DNA from: an uncultured Clostridium sp.
Lineage (GTDB): Bacteria; Bacillota; Clostridia; UBA1212; UBA1255
DNA: 32,474 nt
Direction: 5' to 3'
NCBI GenBank assembly: GCA_900543695.1
Contig: UQSG01000029.1
Coordinates: 1-32,474 of the forward strand
The notes beneath the pieces were generated by a model that searched no databases, was not told the origin of the DNA, and saw only the letters and a list, made by a program, of their open reading frames with translations. Positions 7,489-15,979 of the stretch are shown here, piece after piece. Within the stretch, counting starts at the first letter, position 1; every line of letters begins with the position of its first letter. The position numbers were made by a program, and so were the translations under genes.

Positions 7489-8604
7489 ATGAAAAAACTT
7501 GGATTTGGACTGATGCGTCTGCCGCTGACAAACGCGGAGGATCCGAAAAGCATCGATCTGGAGCAGCTGAAGCAGATGACGGACGAATTTCTTGCCGGAG
7601 GATTTACATATTTTGACACCGCATATATGTATCATGACTTCCAAAGCGAAATCGCGATCCGGGAGGCGCTTGTCCGGAGATATCCCAGAAGCGCCTTCAC
7701 GCTGACCAGCAAGCTGCCGACGATGTTTTTGAAGAAAGAAGAGGATATGGAGCGGATTTTCTGCGAACAGCTTGAAAAATGCGGCGTAGAATACTTTGAT
7801 TATTATCTGCTTCACAGTCTTAACGCTGCTCATTATGAGATTGCCGAGCGGCTGGGAGGCTTTGCGTTCCTTCAAAAGAAAAAGATGGAGGGCCGGATCA
7901 AAAAGCTCGGTTTTTCCTATCACGACAATGCCGAACTGCTGGACCAGATTCTGACGGAGCATCCGGAAACTGAAGTTGTGCAGCTTCAGATCAATTATCT
8001 GGATTGGGACGACCAGAGCGTACAATCCGGAAAATGTTATGAAACCGCCAGAAAGCATGGCAAAGAAATCATCGTCATGGAGCCCGTGAAGGGCGGTACG
8101 CTTGCCAGGCTCCCGGAGCAGGCAGAACAGCTGCTGAAGGACTATGCGCCGGAGCGCTCGCCGGCCTCCTGGGCGATCCGATTTGCCGCCAGCCTGGACG
8201 GCGTTCTGACGGTGCTGAGCGGAATGAGCAATTTCGAGCAGCTTCGCGACAATATGAGCTATATGAAAGCGTTTGTTCCGCTGAAGGAAGACGAGAAAAC
8301 GGTGCTGCGGAAGGTTGTCTCGGCAATCCGAAGCGCGATCTCCATTCCATGCACGGGCTGTAATTATTGTACCGTCGGATGTCCGCAGCACATCCGGATC
8401 CCGGAATATTTCACTCTGTACAACGCGGAAAAACGCGCGCCAAGTAAGATCATTTCCCTGCAACAAGAGTATGAAAATCATACGCAGAATGCGGGAAAGG
8501 CGTCGGACTGCATCGCCTGCGGGCAATGCGAACGGCAATGTCCGCAGCATATCGCAATTATCCGGCATTTAAAGGAGATTGCGGCAATCTTTGAATCAAA
8601 GTAA
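7489..8604 (+). CDS. Aldo/keto reductase with C-terminal double [4Fe-4S] motif
   Basis: This 371-residue protein pairs an aldo/keto reductase barrel with a ferredoxin-like tail. The full catalytic tetrad is visible: Asp43 and Tyr48 in FDTAYMYHD, Lys75 in LTSKLP, and His109 in LLHSL. The C-terminal motifs are CTGCNYCTVGCP (from 288) and CIACGQCERQCP (from 341), each fit to hold a [4Fe-4S] cluster. The protein is likely a cytosolic NAD(P)H-linked reductase able to exchange electrons through the clusters. The ATG at 7489 has AGGAG 11 bases upstream; a longer in-frame extension to 7357 lacks a ribosome site and family similarity. A 292-base gap without a clear terminator separates it from the first reductase, while its stop codon overlaps the ribosome site of the following merR gene, so it is cotranscribed with the latter. 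Confidence 0.9.
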   Translation: MKKLGFGLMRLPLTNAEDPKSIDLEQLKQMTDEFLAGGFTYFDTAYMYHDFQSEIAIREALVRRYPRSAFTLTSKLPTMFLKKEEDMERIFCEQLEKCGVEYFDYYLLHSLNAAHYEIAERLGGFAFLQKKKMEGRIKKLGFSYHDNAELLDQILTEHPETEVVQLQINYLDWDDQSVQSGKCYETARKHGKEIIVMEPVKGGTLARLPEQAEQLLKDYAPERSPASWAIRFAASLDGVLTVLSGMSNFEQLRDNMSYMKAFVPLKEDEKTVLRKVVSAIRSAISIPCTGCNYCTVGCPQHIRIPEYFTLYNAEKRAPSKIISLQQEYENHTQNAGKASDCIACGQCERQCPQHIAIIRHLKEIAAIFESK

Positions 8605-8617
8605 GGAGGCGTTTCTG

Positions 8618-9010
8618 ATGACTATTGCAGAGGTAAGCAGCAAGTACGGTCTTTCGCCTGACACCTTGCGCTATTATGAGCGGATCGGCCTGATTCCTCC
8701 GGTGCGCCGGACGGCGGGCGGGATTCGGGATTATTCCGAGAACGACTGCATGTGGGTAAGCTTTGCAAAATGCATGCGCGGCGCAGGGCTTCAGGTCGAA
8801 GCGCTGATTGAATACGTTTCCCTGTTTCAAAAAGGCGACGCCACGATCGAAGCAAGAAAGCAGATTCTGATCGAGCAGCGGGACCAGCTGCTCGCCAGAA
8901 TCGAAGCGCTGCAGTCGACGCTGGAGCGTCTGGACCGCAAAATTCAGCATTATGAAGACGTGATGCTGCCGTGCGAGCAAAAGCTTGCCGAACGGACAGA
9001 GGAGCGCTGA
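8618..9010 (+). CDS. MerR-family transcriptional regulator
   Basis: This 130-residue protein begins with the MerR helix-turn-helix and wings (TIAEVSSKYGLSPDTLRYYE near residues 2-21, then GLIPPVRR and GIRDYSE), followed by a long dimerisation coiled coil (about residues 77-118). It has no metal-binding cysteine loop, so a redox, aldehyde or small-molecule signal is more likely than a metal. The ATG at 8618 follows TAAGGAGG, which also contains the stop codon of the upstream reductase, so the two are tightly coupled. MerR proteins next to aldo/keto reductases (for example AdhR in Bacillus subtilis) typically activate them in response to reactive carbonyls. By analogy this one probably acts at the 19-bp-spacer promoter at 5959-5989. 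Confidence 0.9.
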   Translation: MTIAEVSSKYGLSPDTLRYYERIGLIPPVRRTAGGIRDYSENDCMWVSFAKCMRGAGLQVEALIEYVSLFQKGDATIEARKQILIEQRDQLLARIEALQSTLERLDRKIQHYEDVMLPCEQKLAERTEER

Positions 9011-9103
9011 ACGGAGCGCTTTGAAAAATACGGAATCCGGCTTGCAATTCTGGATCCGGGGGAGTATCATTTTTATGTAAATAAATGGCAGGGAGTGGCT
9101 TGC

Positions 9104-9637
9104 GTGAAAAAATGCCTCATTATTGTAGACTATCAAAACGACTTTGTAAGCGGCGCTCTCGGCTTCCCTGAAGCCGCTATGCTTGCGCCCCGGCTTGCTG
9201 AGAAAATCAGAGCATACAAAGCGCAGGGAGACGACGTGATTTTTACATTCGATACGCATGGGGAAAATTATCCTGATACGCAGGAGGGGCGGCATCTGCC
9301 CGTACCGCACTGTATCGAAGGCACGCAGGGCCATGCGCTTGCGGGCGAAATCGCAGCCCTTTGCGAGGAGACGGACCGTTGCTTCCGCAAAAACACCTTC
9401 GGATCCGACGCATTGTACGAATATTTGAAAAAAACGCCGTACGAAAGGATTGAGCTGGCAGGCGTGGTTTCTAATATTTGTGTGATTTCCAACGCCGTTT
9501 TGGCAAAGACGGCGCAGCCGGAAACGCCGATCCTGGTAGACGCCGGCTGCACGGCGAGCGGCAGCGCTGCGCTGCATGCGGCGGCGCTCGACGTCATGGC
9601 GGGACTGCAGATCGAAATCATTGGAAGGAACCGGTAA
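9104..9637 (+). CDS. Nicotinamidase-like cysteine hydrolase (isochorismatase superfamily)
   Basis: This 177-residue enzyme shows the superfamily catalytic triad: Asp9 (IVDYQNDF), Lys96 (FRKNTFGS) and the nucleophile Cys126 (GVVSNICVISN). Asp50, His52 and His69 (FDTHGENYP and PVPHC) match the metal-binding residues of nicotinamidases. The next gene, 2 bases downstream, is nicotinate phosphoribosyltransferase, which uses the product nicotinate. Deamidation of nicotinamide in the NAD salvage pathway is therefore the best inference (pncA-like role). The GTG at 9104 is preferred because AGGGAG lies 8 bases upstream; the in-frame GTG at 9095 sits too close to that site. Other hydrolase substrates of this superfamily cannot be excluded from sequence alone. 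Confidence 0.85.
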   Translation: MKKCLIIVDYQNDFVSGALGFPEAAMLAPRLAEKIRAYKAQGDDVIFTFDTHGENYPDTQEGRHLPVPHCIEGTQGHALAGEIAALCEETDRCFRKNTFGSDALYEYLKKTPYERIELAGVVSNICVISNAVLAKTAQPETPILVDAGCTASGSAALHAAALDVMAGLQIEIIGRNR

Positions 9638-9639
9638 AG

Positions 9640-11094
9640 ATGGAAGAAAGAAACTTATCGATGCTTTGTGACTTTTATGAGCTCACAATGGGAAACGGAT
9701 ATTTCAAAAACGGGTTTTATAATAAATACACGTATTTCGACGTGTTCTTTCGAACGGTTCCGGACCGCGGCGGCTTTGCGATCGCTGCGGGACTGGAGCA
9801 GATCATTCGATATCTGGAACAGCTTCGCTTTACGGAGGAGGATATCGCATACTTACGCGCCAGAAAACTATTCGACGAAGAATTTCTGTCGTATCTTCGC
9901 AATTTCCGTTTTACGGGCGATCTTTATGCGGTCCCCGAGGGGACTCCCGTGTTCCCGAACGAGCCGATTCTGACCGTGCGTGCGCCTGCGATCGAAGCGC
10001 AGCTGATCGAAACCTTTTTGCTGCTTACCCTGAACCATCAGTCTTTAATTGCAACGAAGGCCAACAGAATCGTGCGCGCCGCGCAGGGAAGAGCCGTGCT
10101 GGAGTTCGGTTCGCGCCGGGCGCAGGGAGCGGACGGCGCCGTGCTTGGCGCGCGCGCGGCATATATCGGCGGCTGCGCCGGGACAGCCTGTACGCTTACG
10201 GACGTGCTGTACGGCGTTCCCGCCGGCGGAACCATGGCGCATTCCTGGGTTCAGATGTTCGATACGGAATACGAAGCGTTTCGCACCTACTGCGAATTGT
10301 ATCCCCATGGCGCAACGCTTCTGGTCGATACCTACAGTACGCTGAAAAGCGGCGTTCCCAACGCTATCCGAGCCTTTCGTGAGGTTTTGCTTCCGCAGGG
10401 AATTACGGATTTTGCAATCCGGCTTGACTCCGGCGACATTTCCTATCTTTCCAAAAAGGCCCGGGAAATGCTGGACGATGCGCACCTGGAAACCTGCAAA
10501 ATTGTTGCTTCCAATGCGCTGGACGAATATCTGATCCGGGATCTGCTCATGCAGGGCGCGCAGATCGATACGTTCGGCGTAGGAGAGCGGCTGATCACAT
10601 CAAAAAGCGATCCCGTGTTTGGATGCGTATATAAGCTCGCGGCTGTGGAAAATGAGAACGGGACCATTATTCCCAAAATCAAGGTAAGCGAAAATACGGC
10701 GAAGATTACGAATCCTCACTTTAAAAGGGTTTACCGTCTGTTTGACAATGAAAGCGGAAAAGCCCTTGCAGATGAGCTTTGTATTCATGATGAGAGGATT
10801 TCGGAGGATTGTCCGCATACGATTTTCGATCCCGAGACGACGTGGAAAACGAAAACGCTGACGAATTTTACTGCAAAAGAGCTGCTTGTGCCGGTCTTCC
10901 GCGGCGGAACGTGCGTATATGAAATTCCTCCGCTGAATGCGGTTAAAGCCTACTGCGCCGAACAGGTGGAATCTCTCTGGGATGAAGTGAAACGCTTTGA
11001 AAACCCGCATAAGTATTATGTTGATCTTTCCCGGCGGCTCTGGGATGTAAAGCACGCCCTGCTGGAGAAGAATAAACAGGGGAAACCCGATTGA
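9640..11094 (+). CDS. pncB: Nicotinate phosphoribosyltransferase
   Basis: This 484-residue cytosolic enzyme converts nicotinate and PRPP to nicotinate mononucleotide, the committed step of NAD salvage by the Preiss-Handler route. Family motifs are present in order: the N-terminal DFYELTMGNGYF, the substrate-binding EFGSRRAQG (155-163), GTMAHSW with the likely phosphorylated histidine at 201, LLVDTYSTL (227-235), RLDSGDI (261-267), and the glycine-rich GVGERLITSKSDPVFG. Length matches the family. The ATG at 9640 starts 2 bases after the stop of the nicotinamidase-like gene and uses a GGAAGG 11 bases upstream. The two genes probably act in sequence. The stop codon lies within the -35 box of the promoter for the next gene. 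Confidence 0.95.
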   Translation: MEERNLSMLCDFYELTMGNGYFKNGFYNKYTYFDVFFRTVPDRGGFAIAAGLEQIIRYLEQLRFTEEDIAYLRARKLFDEEFLSYLRNFRFTGDLYAVPEGTPVFPNEPILTVRAPAIEAQLIETFLLLTLNHQSLIATKANRIVRAAQGRAVLEFGSRRAQGADGAVLGARAAYIGGCAGTACTLTDVLYGVPAGGTMAHSWVQMFDTEYEAFRTYCELYPHGATLLVDTYSTLKSGVPNAIRAFREVLLPQGITDFAIRLDSGDISYLSKKAREMLDDAHLETCKIVASNALDEYLIRDLLMQGAQIDTFGVGERLITSKSDPVFGCVYKLAAVENENGTIIPKIKVSENTAKITNPHFKRVYRLFDNESGKALADELCIHDERISEDCPHTIFDPETTWKTKTLTNFTAKELLVPVFRGGTCVYEIPPLNAVKAYCAEQVESLWDEVKRFENPHKYYVDLSRRLWDVKHALLEKNKQGKPD

Positions 11095-11119
11095 CAGGAG
11101 GCTGCGGCTGTGATATCAT
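11091..11119 (+). promoter_or_regulatory. Promoter for the YcxB-like gene
   Basis: TTGACA (11091-11096) and TATCAT (11114-11119) are 17 bases apart. The -35 box overlaps the stop codon of pncB, and the predicted start near 11126 gives a leader of about 37 bases before the ATG at 11163. Confidence 0.8.
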
Positions 11120-11162
11120 AAGCCCACTTTTTGGAATTGAGGGACAGAAAGGTTCGCTGCGG

Positions 11163-11687
11163 ATGGAGATTTCGGTCACGACTTGTTATGATTATAAACA
11201 GCTCCTGCGCTTTCAGTATTACCACATGCTGCAGAGAAAGGCAATGTGGATTTTTATCGCGATCTGCGATCTGCTTCTTTTATGGCTGTTTGCTGCTGCC
11301 TATCTGGCGTATGGCTTCCGAACGGAAGTCCTGCTGAATCTGATTCTTTTGCTGCTGGTATGGTTCGGCGTTCCGTTTTCCGCATGGGCCGTTCCCCGCA
11401 TTACGATGAAAAAAGCCGCTACGCTCGGAGCAGTCTGCAATTACACCTTTGAAGCCGAGGGCTTTCGGCTGAAATCGGAATCGCCGCAATTCCTTGAGGA
11501 CTCCTTTGTAAAATACGTGTCGATCTACAAAGTATATGAATCCAGATACTGCTTTTACATCTATATATCCAAATTTCAGGCGTATATCCTTGACAAGGAC
11601 GATTTTACGGAGGGCACGCCGGAAGATCTGCGGGAGCTTCTCCGCGATACGACGGACGAAAAAAAGCTGAAGCTTTTAAAACGGTAA
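11163..11687 (+). CDS. YcxB-like membrane protein
   Basis: This 174-residue protein has two membrane helices (about residues 23-47 and 52-78) followed by a beta-rich cytoplasmic domain. The arrangement matches the YcxB-like family: two helices, then a C-terminal domain with a Y-x-F-x-A/E-x-GF-type beginning (YTFEAEGFRLKSES) and a final aromatic-rich stretch. Family members have no established biochemical role. The ATG at 11163 (MEISVTTCY) is chosen because GAAAGG lies 10 bases upstream and the protein then starts with the conserved strand; longer starts overlap the promoter. It has its own promoter and may be read together with the broken acetyltransferase gene 13 bases downstream. Confidence 0.75.
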   Translation: MEISVTTCYDYKQLLRFQYYHMLQRKAMWIFIAICDLLLLWLFAAAYLAYGFRTEVLLNLILLLLVWFGVPFSAWAVPRITMKKAATLGAVCNYTFEAEGFRLKSESPQFLEDSFVKYVSIYKVYESRYCFYIYISKFQAYILDKDDFTEGTPEDLRELLRDTTDEKKLKLLKR

Positions 11688-11700
11688 AGGACGAAACGGC

Positions 11701-12287
11701 ATGAACGGCATGATCCGATTTGCATCCGCAGACGACAGCGCGTCGTTATTAAAAATTTACGCCCAGTACATAGACACTCCCGTTACTTTCGAATATGAGC
11801 TTCCGACGGAAGCGGAATTTGCGGAGCGAATCCGCCGGATCTCGGCGGAATACCCGTATCTGGTGTGGGAAGAAAGCGGAGTGCCTCGAGGATACGCATA
11901 TGCGCACCGGCATAGGGAACGCGCGGCCTACCAGTGGAACGCGGAGCTGTCCGTATATGTTGATTCTTCTTTTACATCCGGGGGAATCGGAAAAAGGCTG
12001 TATTCCGTTTTGCTGGAAATTCTGAAAAGGCAGGGCGTCAGAATTCTGTCTATGCCGGCGTTACGCTGCCGAACGTGAAGAGCGAAGGCCTGCATCGGGC
12101 TTTTTCCTTCCGACAGCTTGGCGTTTGCCGACAGACGGGATATAAATGCGGAAAGTGGCACGACGTAGTGTGGTTCGAAAAGAAACTCGCACCCTGTACG
12201 GCGGATCCCACGCCGTTTCTTCCGATTCATCGGATCCCGCAACGGGAACTGCAGGCAATAACAGAACCGTTTTCTTCGAATGTGTGA
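11701..12287 (+). pseudogene. GNAT acetyltransferase broken by a frameshift
   Basis: The first frame (11701-12078, 125 residues) begins like phosphinothricin-type GNAT N-acetyltransferases (IRFASADDSASLLKIYA, TFEYELPTEAEF, then the acetyl-CoA strand region ELSVYVDSS and GGIGKRLYSVLLEILKRQG). Near 12045-12052 the homologous reading moves to another frame, which continues YAGVTLPN, LHRAFSF, GYKCGKWHDVVWFEK and ends at 12287. Together the two pieces span a normal full-length enzyme of about 195 residues. A loss of one base or gain of two near TCTGTCTATG explains the shift. The first frame alone lacks the last strands and is probably inactive. An assembly error or programmed shift remains possible; no clear slippery heptamer is visible. 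Confidence 0.85.
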
Positions 12288-12295
12288 AACGAAAT

Positions 12296-12323
12296 TTGAC
12301 AGAACAAAATATTGCGTTAAAAT
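12296..12323 (+). promoter_or_regulatory. Promoter for the SGNH hydrolase gene
   Basis: TTGACA (12296-12301) and TAAAAT (12318-12323) are separated by 16 bases, about 38 bases before the likely TTG start codon at 12361. Confidence 0.7.
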
Positions 12324-12360
12324 ATGAAAGAATCATTTGTCAAACGGAGGAGACCGCACC

Positions 12361-13041
12361 TTGTTCGAGCGTGTTTGTGTGTTTGGAGATTCCATTGCAA
12401 AGGGCGTCGTGTACGACCAGGAGAAGAAAAAATACATTTTCCTCGGAGAAAGCTTTGTTAATCTGCTGAGCAGCGAGAAGCAGATTGAAATTCTCAACTT
12501 CTCCAAGTTTGGCTGTACAGTGGACAAGGGCCTGCAGACCGTCGGAAAAAATATAGAACGGATCGGCAGCTGCGACCTGGTGGCGCTGGAATTTGGAGGG
12601 AATGACTGTGATTTTGACTGGGAACAGGTGGCCGCGGATCCCGAAGCGGAGCATTTACCCAAAACGCCGATCCGGAAATTTGTGGATTTGTACAAGTCTC
12701 TCATTGAAACGGTCCGGCAGGCGGGCAAGAAGATCGTCGTTCTGAATCTTCCGCCTCTTGACGAAAACAAGTATTTTAAATGGATCAGCAGAGGCCGCAG
12801 CGCAGAAAATATTTTAAAATGGCTCGGCGGTGCGACGCGCTTTATTTATCACTGGCAGGAATCGTACAGCGTCGCTGTGAGCGGCATCGCGAACGCGCTG
12901 CAGGTGCCCCTGCTCGATATCCGCAGTATTTTTCTCAGAAACAGGCGTTATACGGATTTTCTGTGTGAGGACGGGATCCATCCGAACCTGGCGGGGCACA
13001 GGCTGATTGCGGATGCCATCCATGCCGTGCCGATCAATTGA
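12361..13041 (+). CDS. SGNH/GDSL-family hydrolase
   Basis: This 226-residue protein has the SGNH hydrolase blocks: the nucleophile Ser11 in VFGDSIAKG, block III GGND with Asn81, and the C-terminal DGIHPNLAG with Asp204 and His207. The family comprises serine esterases, lipases and carbohydrate deacetylases; the substrate cannot be told here. No signal peptide is seen, so it is probably cytoplasmic. The start is taken as the TTG at 12361, 10 bases after GGAGG; starting there puts the first strand immediately at the N-terminus as usual, whereas the longer TTG at 12337 would place the ribosome site inside the gene. It has its own promoter and converges with the PfkB-family gene, 11 bases away, with no obvious terminator between them. 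Confidence 0.88.
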   Translation: MFERVCVFGDSIAKGVVYDQEKKKYIFLGESFVNLLSSEKQIEILNFSKFGCTVDKGLQTVGKNIERIGSCDLVALEFGGNDCDFDWEQVAADPEAEHLPKTPIRKFVDLYKSLIETVRQAGKKIVVLNLPPLDENKYFKWISRGRSAENILKWLGGATRFIYHWQESYSVAVSGIANALQVPLLDIRSIFLRNRRYTDFLCEDGIHPNLAGHRLIADAIHAVPIN

Positions 13042-13052
13042 GGCCTGCCGGC

Positions 13053-13997
13053 TCACAGCTTTCGCAGCAATTTTAAAACGGTTTCTTGTTCAGGCGGCTG
13101 CGTTCCTCTTGTGAGGCAGGCCGCGCTGCCAAATGCGGCGCCCCATCGCAGGGCGCTTTTCAGATCCGCTGTGTTTTCGTGAAAAAAACCATAGATTATA
13201 CCGGCCAGCATGCTGTCTCCCGCGCCGACGGTAGAGACTGTGCGTTCTGTCTTGGGCGCGGTCAGAAAACCGGAAGCGCCGCCCTTCGAGGCGTACGCGG
13301 CGCCGGCCGCTCCGCAGCTGACAACGGTGTGGGCACATTGCCCGCGGATGCAGAGCTGCTCCGCCCAAAGCACGGCAGCCTGCGGCGAGGGTGTTTCGGA
13401 ACGCGGAAGACCAAGCAGTCCTGCCGCTTCCTCAGCATTCGGCTTCATTAAAAACGGTGCGATTGCGGCTGCCGCTTCAATCGTCAGGGAAGGGCAGTCC
13501 AGGAAAATCCTGCAATGCGGAGCGGCCCGGCGGATAGACAGCACAAAGTCAGCAAAATCCTTTTGCGTGATTCCGCGCGGCAGACTGCCGGAAAATACCG
13601 CTGCATCGGCGCGAGCCGCGGCGGGAACAATCCGGGCAGAAAGTCTGGAGAGCAGAGCGGGGGAGGCGGTAAAGCTTTTGCTGCAAAGCCGTGTTTCGGA
13701 ATCCGGGGCGTTTACAGAAATATTTTCCCGCACGGCGCCTTCCGCAGGAACATAAGAAACCGGTACGCCGTAACCGCCTGCCAGCCGGAGATATTCCGAA
13801 GCGTTTTCTGTACCAAGCAGCAGAAACGCTTCGGTGGAAATGCCGAATGCCTGCAGCGCGCGCGAAACATTCATGCCCTTTCCGGCAGCAAAAAGCTCAC
13901 GGCAGGAAACAATATTGTCCCTGCCGATCACAAATTCTTCCGTATAATAATGAATATCAATTACGGGATTGACCGTAACGGTGAGAATGTCCGTCAT
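13053..13997 (-). CDS. PfkB-family sugar kinase (1-phosphofructokinase-like)
   Basis: This 314-residue kinase has PfkB-family signatures: the N-terminal ILTVTVNPVIDIHYY of the 1-phosphofructokinase/tagatose-6-phosphate kinase branch, the glycine motif GKGMNVSRALQAFG near residues 39-52, FSGSLPRG, MKPNAEEA, and the C-terminal TVGAGDSMLAG with the catalytic base Asp261. It should phosphorylate a sugar phosphate or related hexose using ATP in the cytosol. No PTS or fructose operon gene is nearby, so the substrate is uncertain. Its ATG overlaps the ftsH stop codon in an ATGA arrangement (13994-13997), so translation is almost certainly coupled to ftsH. A longer frame upstream lies entirely inside ftsH and is rejected as the start. 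Confidence 0.88.
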   Translation of the reverse strand: MTDILTVTVNPVIDIHYYTEEFVIGRDNIVSCRELFAAGKGMNVSRALQAFGISTEAFLLLGTENASEYLRLAGGYGVPVSYVPAEGAVRENISVNAPDSETRLCSKSFTASPALLSRLSARIVPAAARADAAVFSGSLPRGITQKDFADFVLSIRRAAPHCRIFLDCPSLTIEAAAAIAPFLMKPNAEEAAGLLGLPRSETPSPQAAVLWAEQLCIRGQCAHTVVSCGAAGAAYASKGGASGFLTAPKTERTVSTVGAGDSMLAGIIYGFFHENTADLKSALRWGAAFGSAACLTRGTQPPEQETVLKLLRKL

Positions 13998-15865
13998 ACG
14001 CCTTCGTCTGCGCTTGCCAGGACGATATCCGGCTCCAGCTCGGAAAACAGCTTCCGGAATTCGTCGCCTGTCAGGTTTTCCTTCTCGTAGAGCACTGCGG
14101 CGATTGCATCCAGCGTGGCCTTGTGATCCTTCAGAAGCGCCAGCGCTTTTTGATAACAATCTGCGATGATTGCATGCGTCTCCGCATCAATTTTTGCAAA
14201 GGTGGCGTCCGAGCAGTTCATCGTCTTCGTATCGACAAGATACATGCTGTTTTTCTTTTGCCAGTTGACAAATCCAAAGGTATCGCTCATTCCGTAGGTC
14301 GTGATGATGTTCCGCGCCATCTCTGTGGCCCGCTCGATATCATTAGAAGCGCCCGTCGTAACGGAGTCGAATTCGATCTCCTCGGAGGCCCGGCCCCCAG
14401 TTAAAATAATAATTTCCTCAAGCAGCTCCTTCTTCGTCAGCAGAACCTTTTCTTTCTTTGCGACATGCATGACGTATCCAAGCGTTCCGGACGTCCGCGG
14501 AATGATCGTAATTTTATGCACCGGCTCCGTATGCGTGAGCAGGGAGGTAACCAGCGCATGCCCCGTTTCGTGATATGCTACGATTTTTTTCTCCTCGTTT
14601 GACATCACGCGGTTTTTCTTTTCTTCTCCGGCGATGATGACCTCGATCGCTTCGTCGAGCTCCTGCTGGCTGACGCGCACCTTCCCCGCGCGTACCGCTC
14701 TGAGCGCCGCCTCGTTGATGATATTCTCAAGATCAGCTCCCGAAGCGCCCGGCGTCGCTCTGGCAACGACTTCAAAATCCACGTCGGGCTCCATAAGTAC
14801 GTTCCTTGCATGAACCTTCAGAATGTCGACGCGGCCTTTCTGATCGGGAAGATCCACGATGATTCTGCGGTCGAAGCGCCCCGGCCGCAGAAGCGCTTTG
14901 TCCAGTACCTCCGGCCGGTTGGTGGCGGCGAGAATCACGACGCCCTTTGAGGAATCAAAGCCGTCCATTTCTGCCAGAAGCTGGTTGAGCGTCTGCTCCC
15001 GTTCGTCGTTGGAGCCCAGCCCGTTGTCGCGGCTTTTGCCGATGGCGTCGATTTCGTCGATAAATACGATACACGGCGCGTTTTCGACCGCCTGCCGGAA
15101 CAAATCGCGGACGCGCGAGGCGCCGACGCCCACAAACATTTCTACAAATTCAGAGCCGGAAAGAGAGAAAAACGGCACCTTCGCCTCTCCCGCGACCGCT
15201 TTCGCCATCAGCGTTTTACCGGTACCCGGCGGTCCGACCAAAAGCGCGCCCTTGGGCAGCTTCGCGCCGATTGCCGTATATTTTCCGGGATTATTTAAGA
15301 AATCAATGATTTCTACGAGATTCTGTTTCGCCTCGTCCTGGCCGGCGACATCTGCAAATGTTTTTCCGGTGGACTTTTCCGCATAAATTTTACTCGTGTT
15401 CTTTCCAAACGACATCACGCCGCCGCCCATCCGCTTGTTCATGGAACGCATCAGGATTACGAACAGAACGACCATGATTACGGTCGGGAGCACATAGGCG
15501 ATCAAAATTTCCAGCCAGATATTCGAGCTCACAATCGGAGAATCGTATTTGATCCCTTTTTCATCCAGCAGAGACAGAAGCGCCGTGCTTTCGTGAAACT
15601 CGTTGTTAATATTTCCCGTGACGTAGTAAACGTTGGAGGTCTCAAAATCCTTCGGCTTCATCGTATATTGCTTCGAATTGACCTCCACCTGCTGCGCCTC
15701 GTCATTTTCCACCTTCTGGACAAATTCGCTGAACGAGATTTCTTTGTAATCCGGCTCCATGAGCTTCGGCAGCATCGTGTAGCTGATGATCAGAACGATC
15801 CCCAAAAGAATGATGTAATATGCGAAAATCGGTATCTTTTTTTTATTTCCCGGCTTGTCGTTCAC
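13994..15865 (-). CDS. ftsH: ATP-dependent zinc metalloprotease FtsH
   Basis: This 623-residue membrane protease degrades misfolded membrane proteins and short-lived regulators as a hexamer. A first membrane helix (about 11-31), a small extracytoplasmic domain and a second helix (about 117-139) precede the AAA+ module with Walker A GPPGTGKT (211-218), Walker B IVFIDE (266-271) and the arginine-finger region RPGRFDR (327-333). The zinc site HETGH is at 432-436, and GGRASEEIEF follows further on. Length is normal. The start is the GTG at 15865, 9 bases after AGGAGGG; the ATG further upstream would put that site inside the gene. A PfkB-family kinase gene overlaps the stop codon. The promoter diverges from that of the rhamnosidase gene. 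Confidence 0.97.
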   Translation of the reverse strand: MNDKPGNKKKIPIFAYYIILLGIVLIISYTMLPKLMEPDYKEISFSEFVQKVENDEAQQVEVNSKQYTMKPKDFETSNVYYVTGNINNEFHESTALLSLLDEKGIKYDSPIVSSNIWLEILIAYVLPTVIMVVLFVILMRSMNKRMGGGVMSFGKNTSKIYAEKSTGKTFADVAGQDEAKQNLVEIIDFLNNPGKYTAIGAKLPKGALLVGPPGTGKTLMAKAVAGEAKVPFFSLSGSEFVEMFVGVGASRVRDLFRQAVENAPCIVFIDEIDAIGKSRDNGLGSNDEREQTLNQLLAEMDGFDSSKGVVILAATNRPEVLDKALLRPGRFDRRIIVDLPDQKGRVDILKVHARNVLMEPDVDFEVVARATPGASGADLENIINEAALRAVRAGKVRVSQQELDEAIEVIIAGEEKKNRVMSNEEKKIVAYHETGHALVTSLLTHTEPVHKITIIPRTSGTLGYVMHVAKKEKVLLTKKELLEEIIILTGGRASEEIEFDSVTTGASNDIERATEMARNIITTYGMSDTFGFVNWQKKNSMYLVDTKTMNCSDATFAKIDAETHAIIADCYQKALALLKDHKATLDAIAAVLYEKENLTGDEFRKLFSELEPDIVLASADEGV

Positions 15866-15898
15866 TTGTAAAATCCCTCCTAAATTGGGCTTTTGCAT

Positions 15899-15927
15899 AT
15901 TATAGCAAACAATTGTATTTTCCGCAA
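15899..15927 (-). promoter_or_regulatory. ftsH promoter
   Basis: On the minus strand TTGCGG (15927-15922) and a perfect TATAAT (15904-15899) are 17 bases apart, about 34 bases before the GTG start of ftsH. It overlaps the rightward promoter of the GH78 gene. Confidence 0.7.
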
Positions 15928-15940
15928 TTTATGTTAAAAT
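15913..15940 (+). promoter_or_regulatory. Candidate promoter of the GH78 gene
   Basis: TTGTAT (15913-15918) and TAAAAT (15935-15940) are 16 bases apart, about 40 bases before the ATG at 15980. It overlaps the opposing ftsH promoter, so the two may compete for RNA polymerase. Confidence 0.5.
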
Positions 15941-15979
15941 ATCAACGAAATCCAAAAAACACGCCGGGAAGTGAACAGG

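Noticed and set aside
7444..8568. Minus-strand open frame of 374 codons
   Set aside because: It is antisense to the Fe-S aldo/keto reductase, whose catalytic and cysteine motifs are unambiguous.
9011..9103. Uninterrupted sense codons in frame between the merR stop and the hydrolase start
   Set aside because: No start codon with a ribosome site and no recognisable protein. An open frame of about 30 codons is expected by chance, so readthrough or a lost gene is not claimed.
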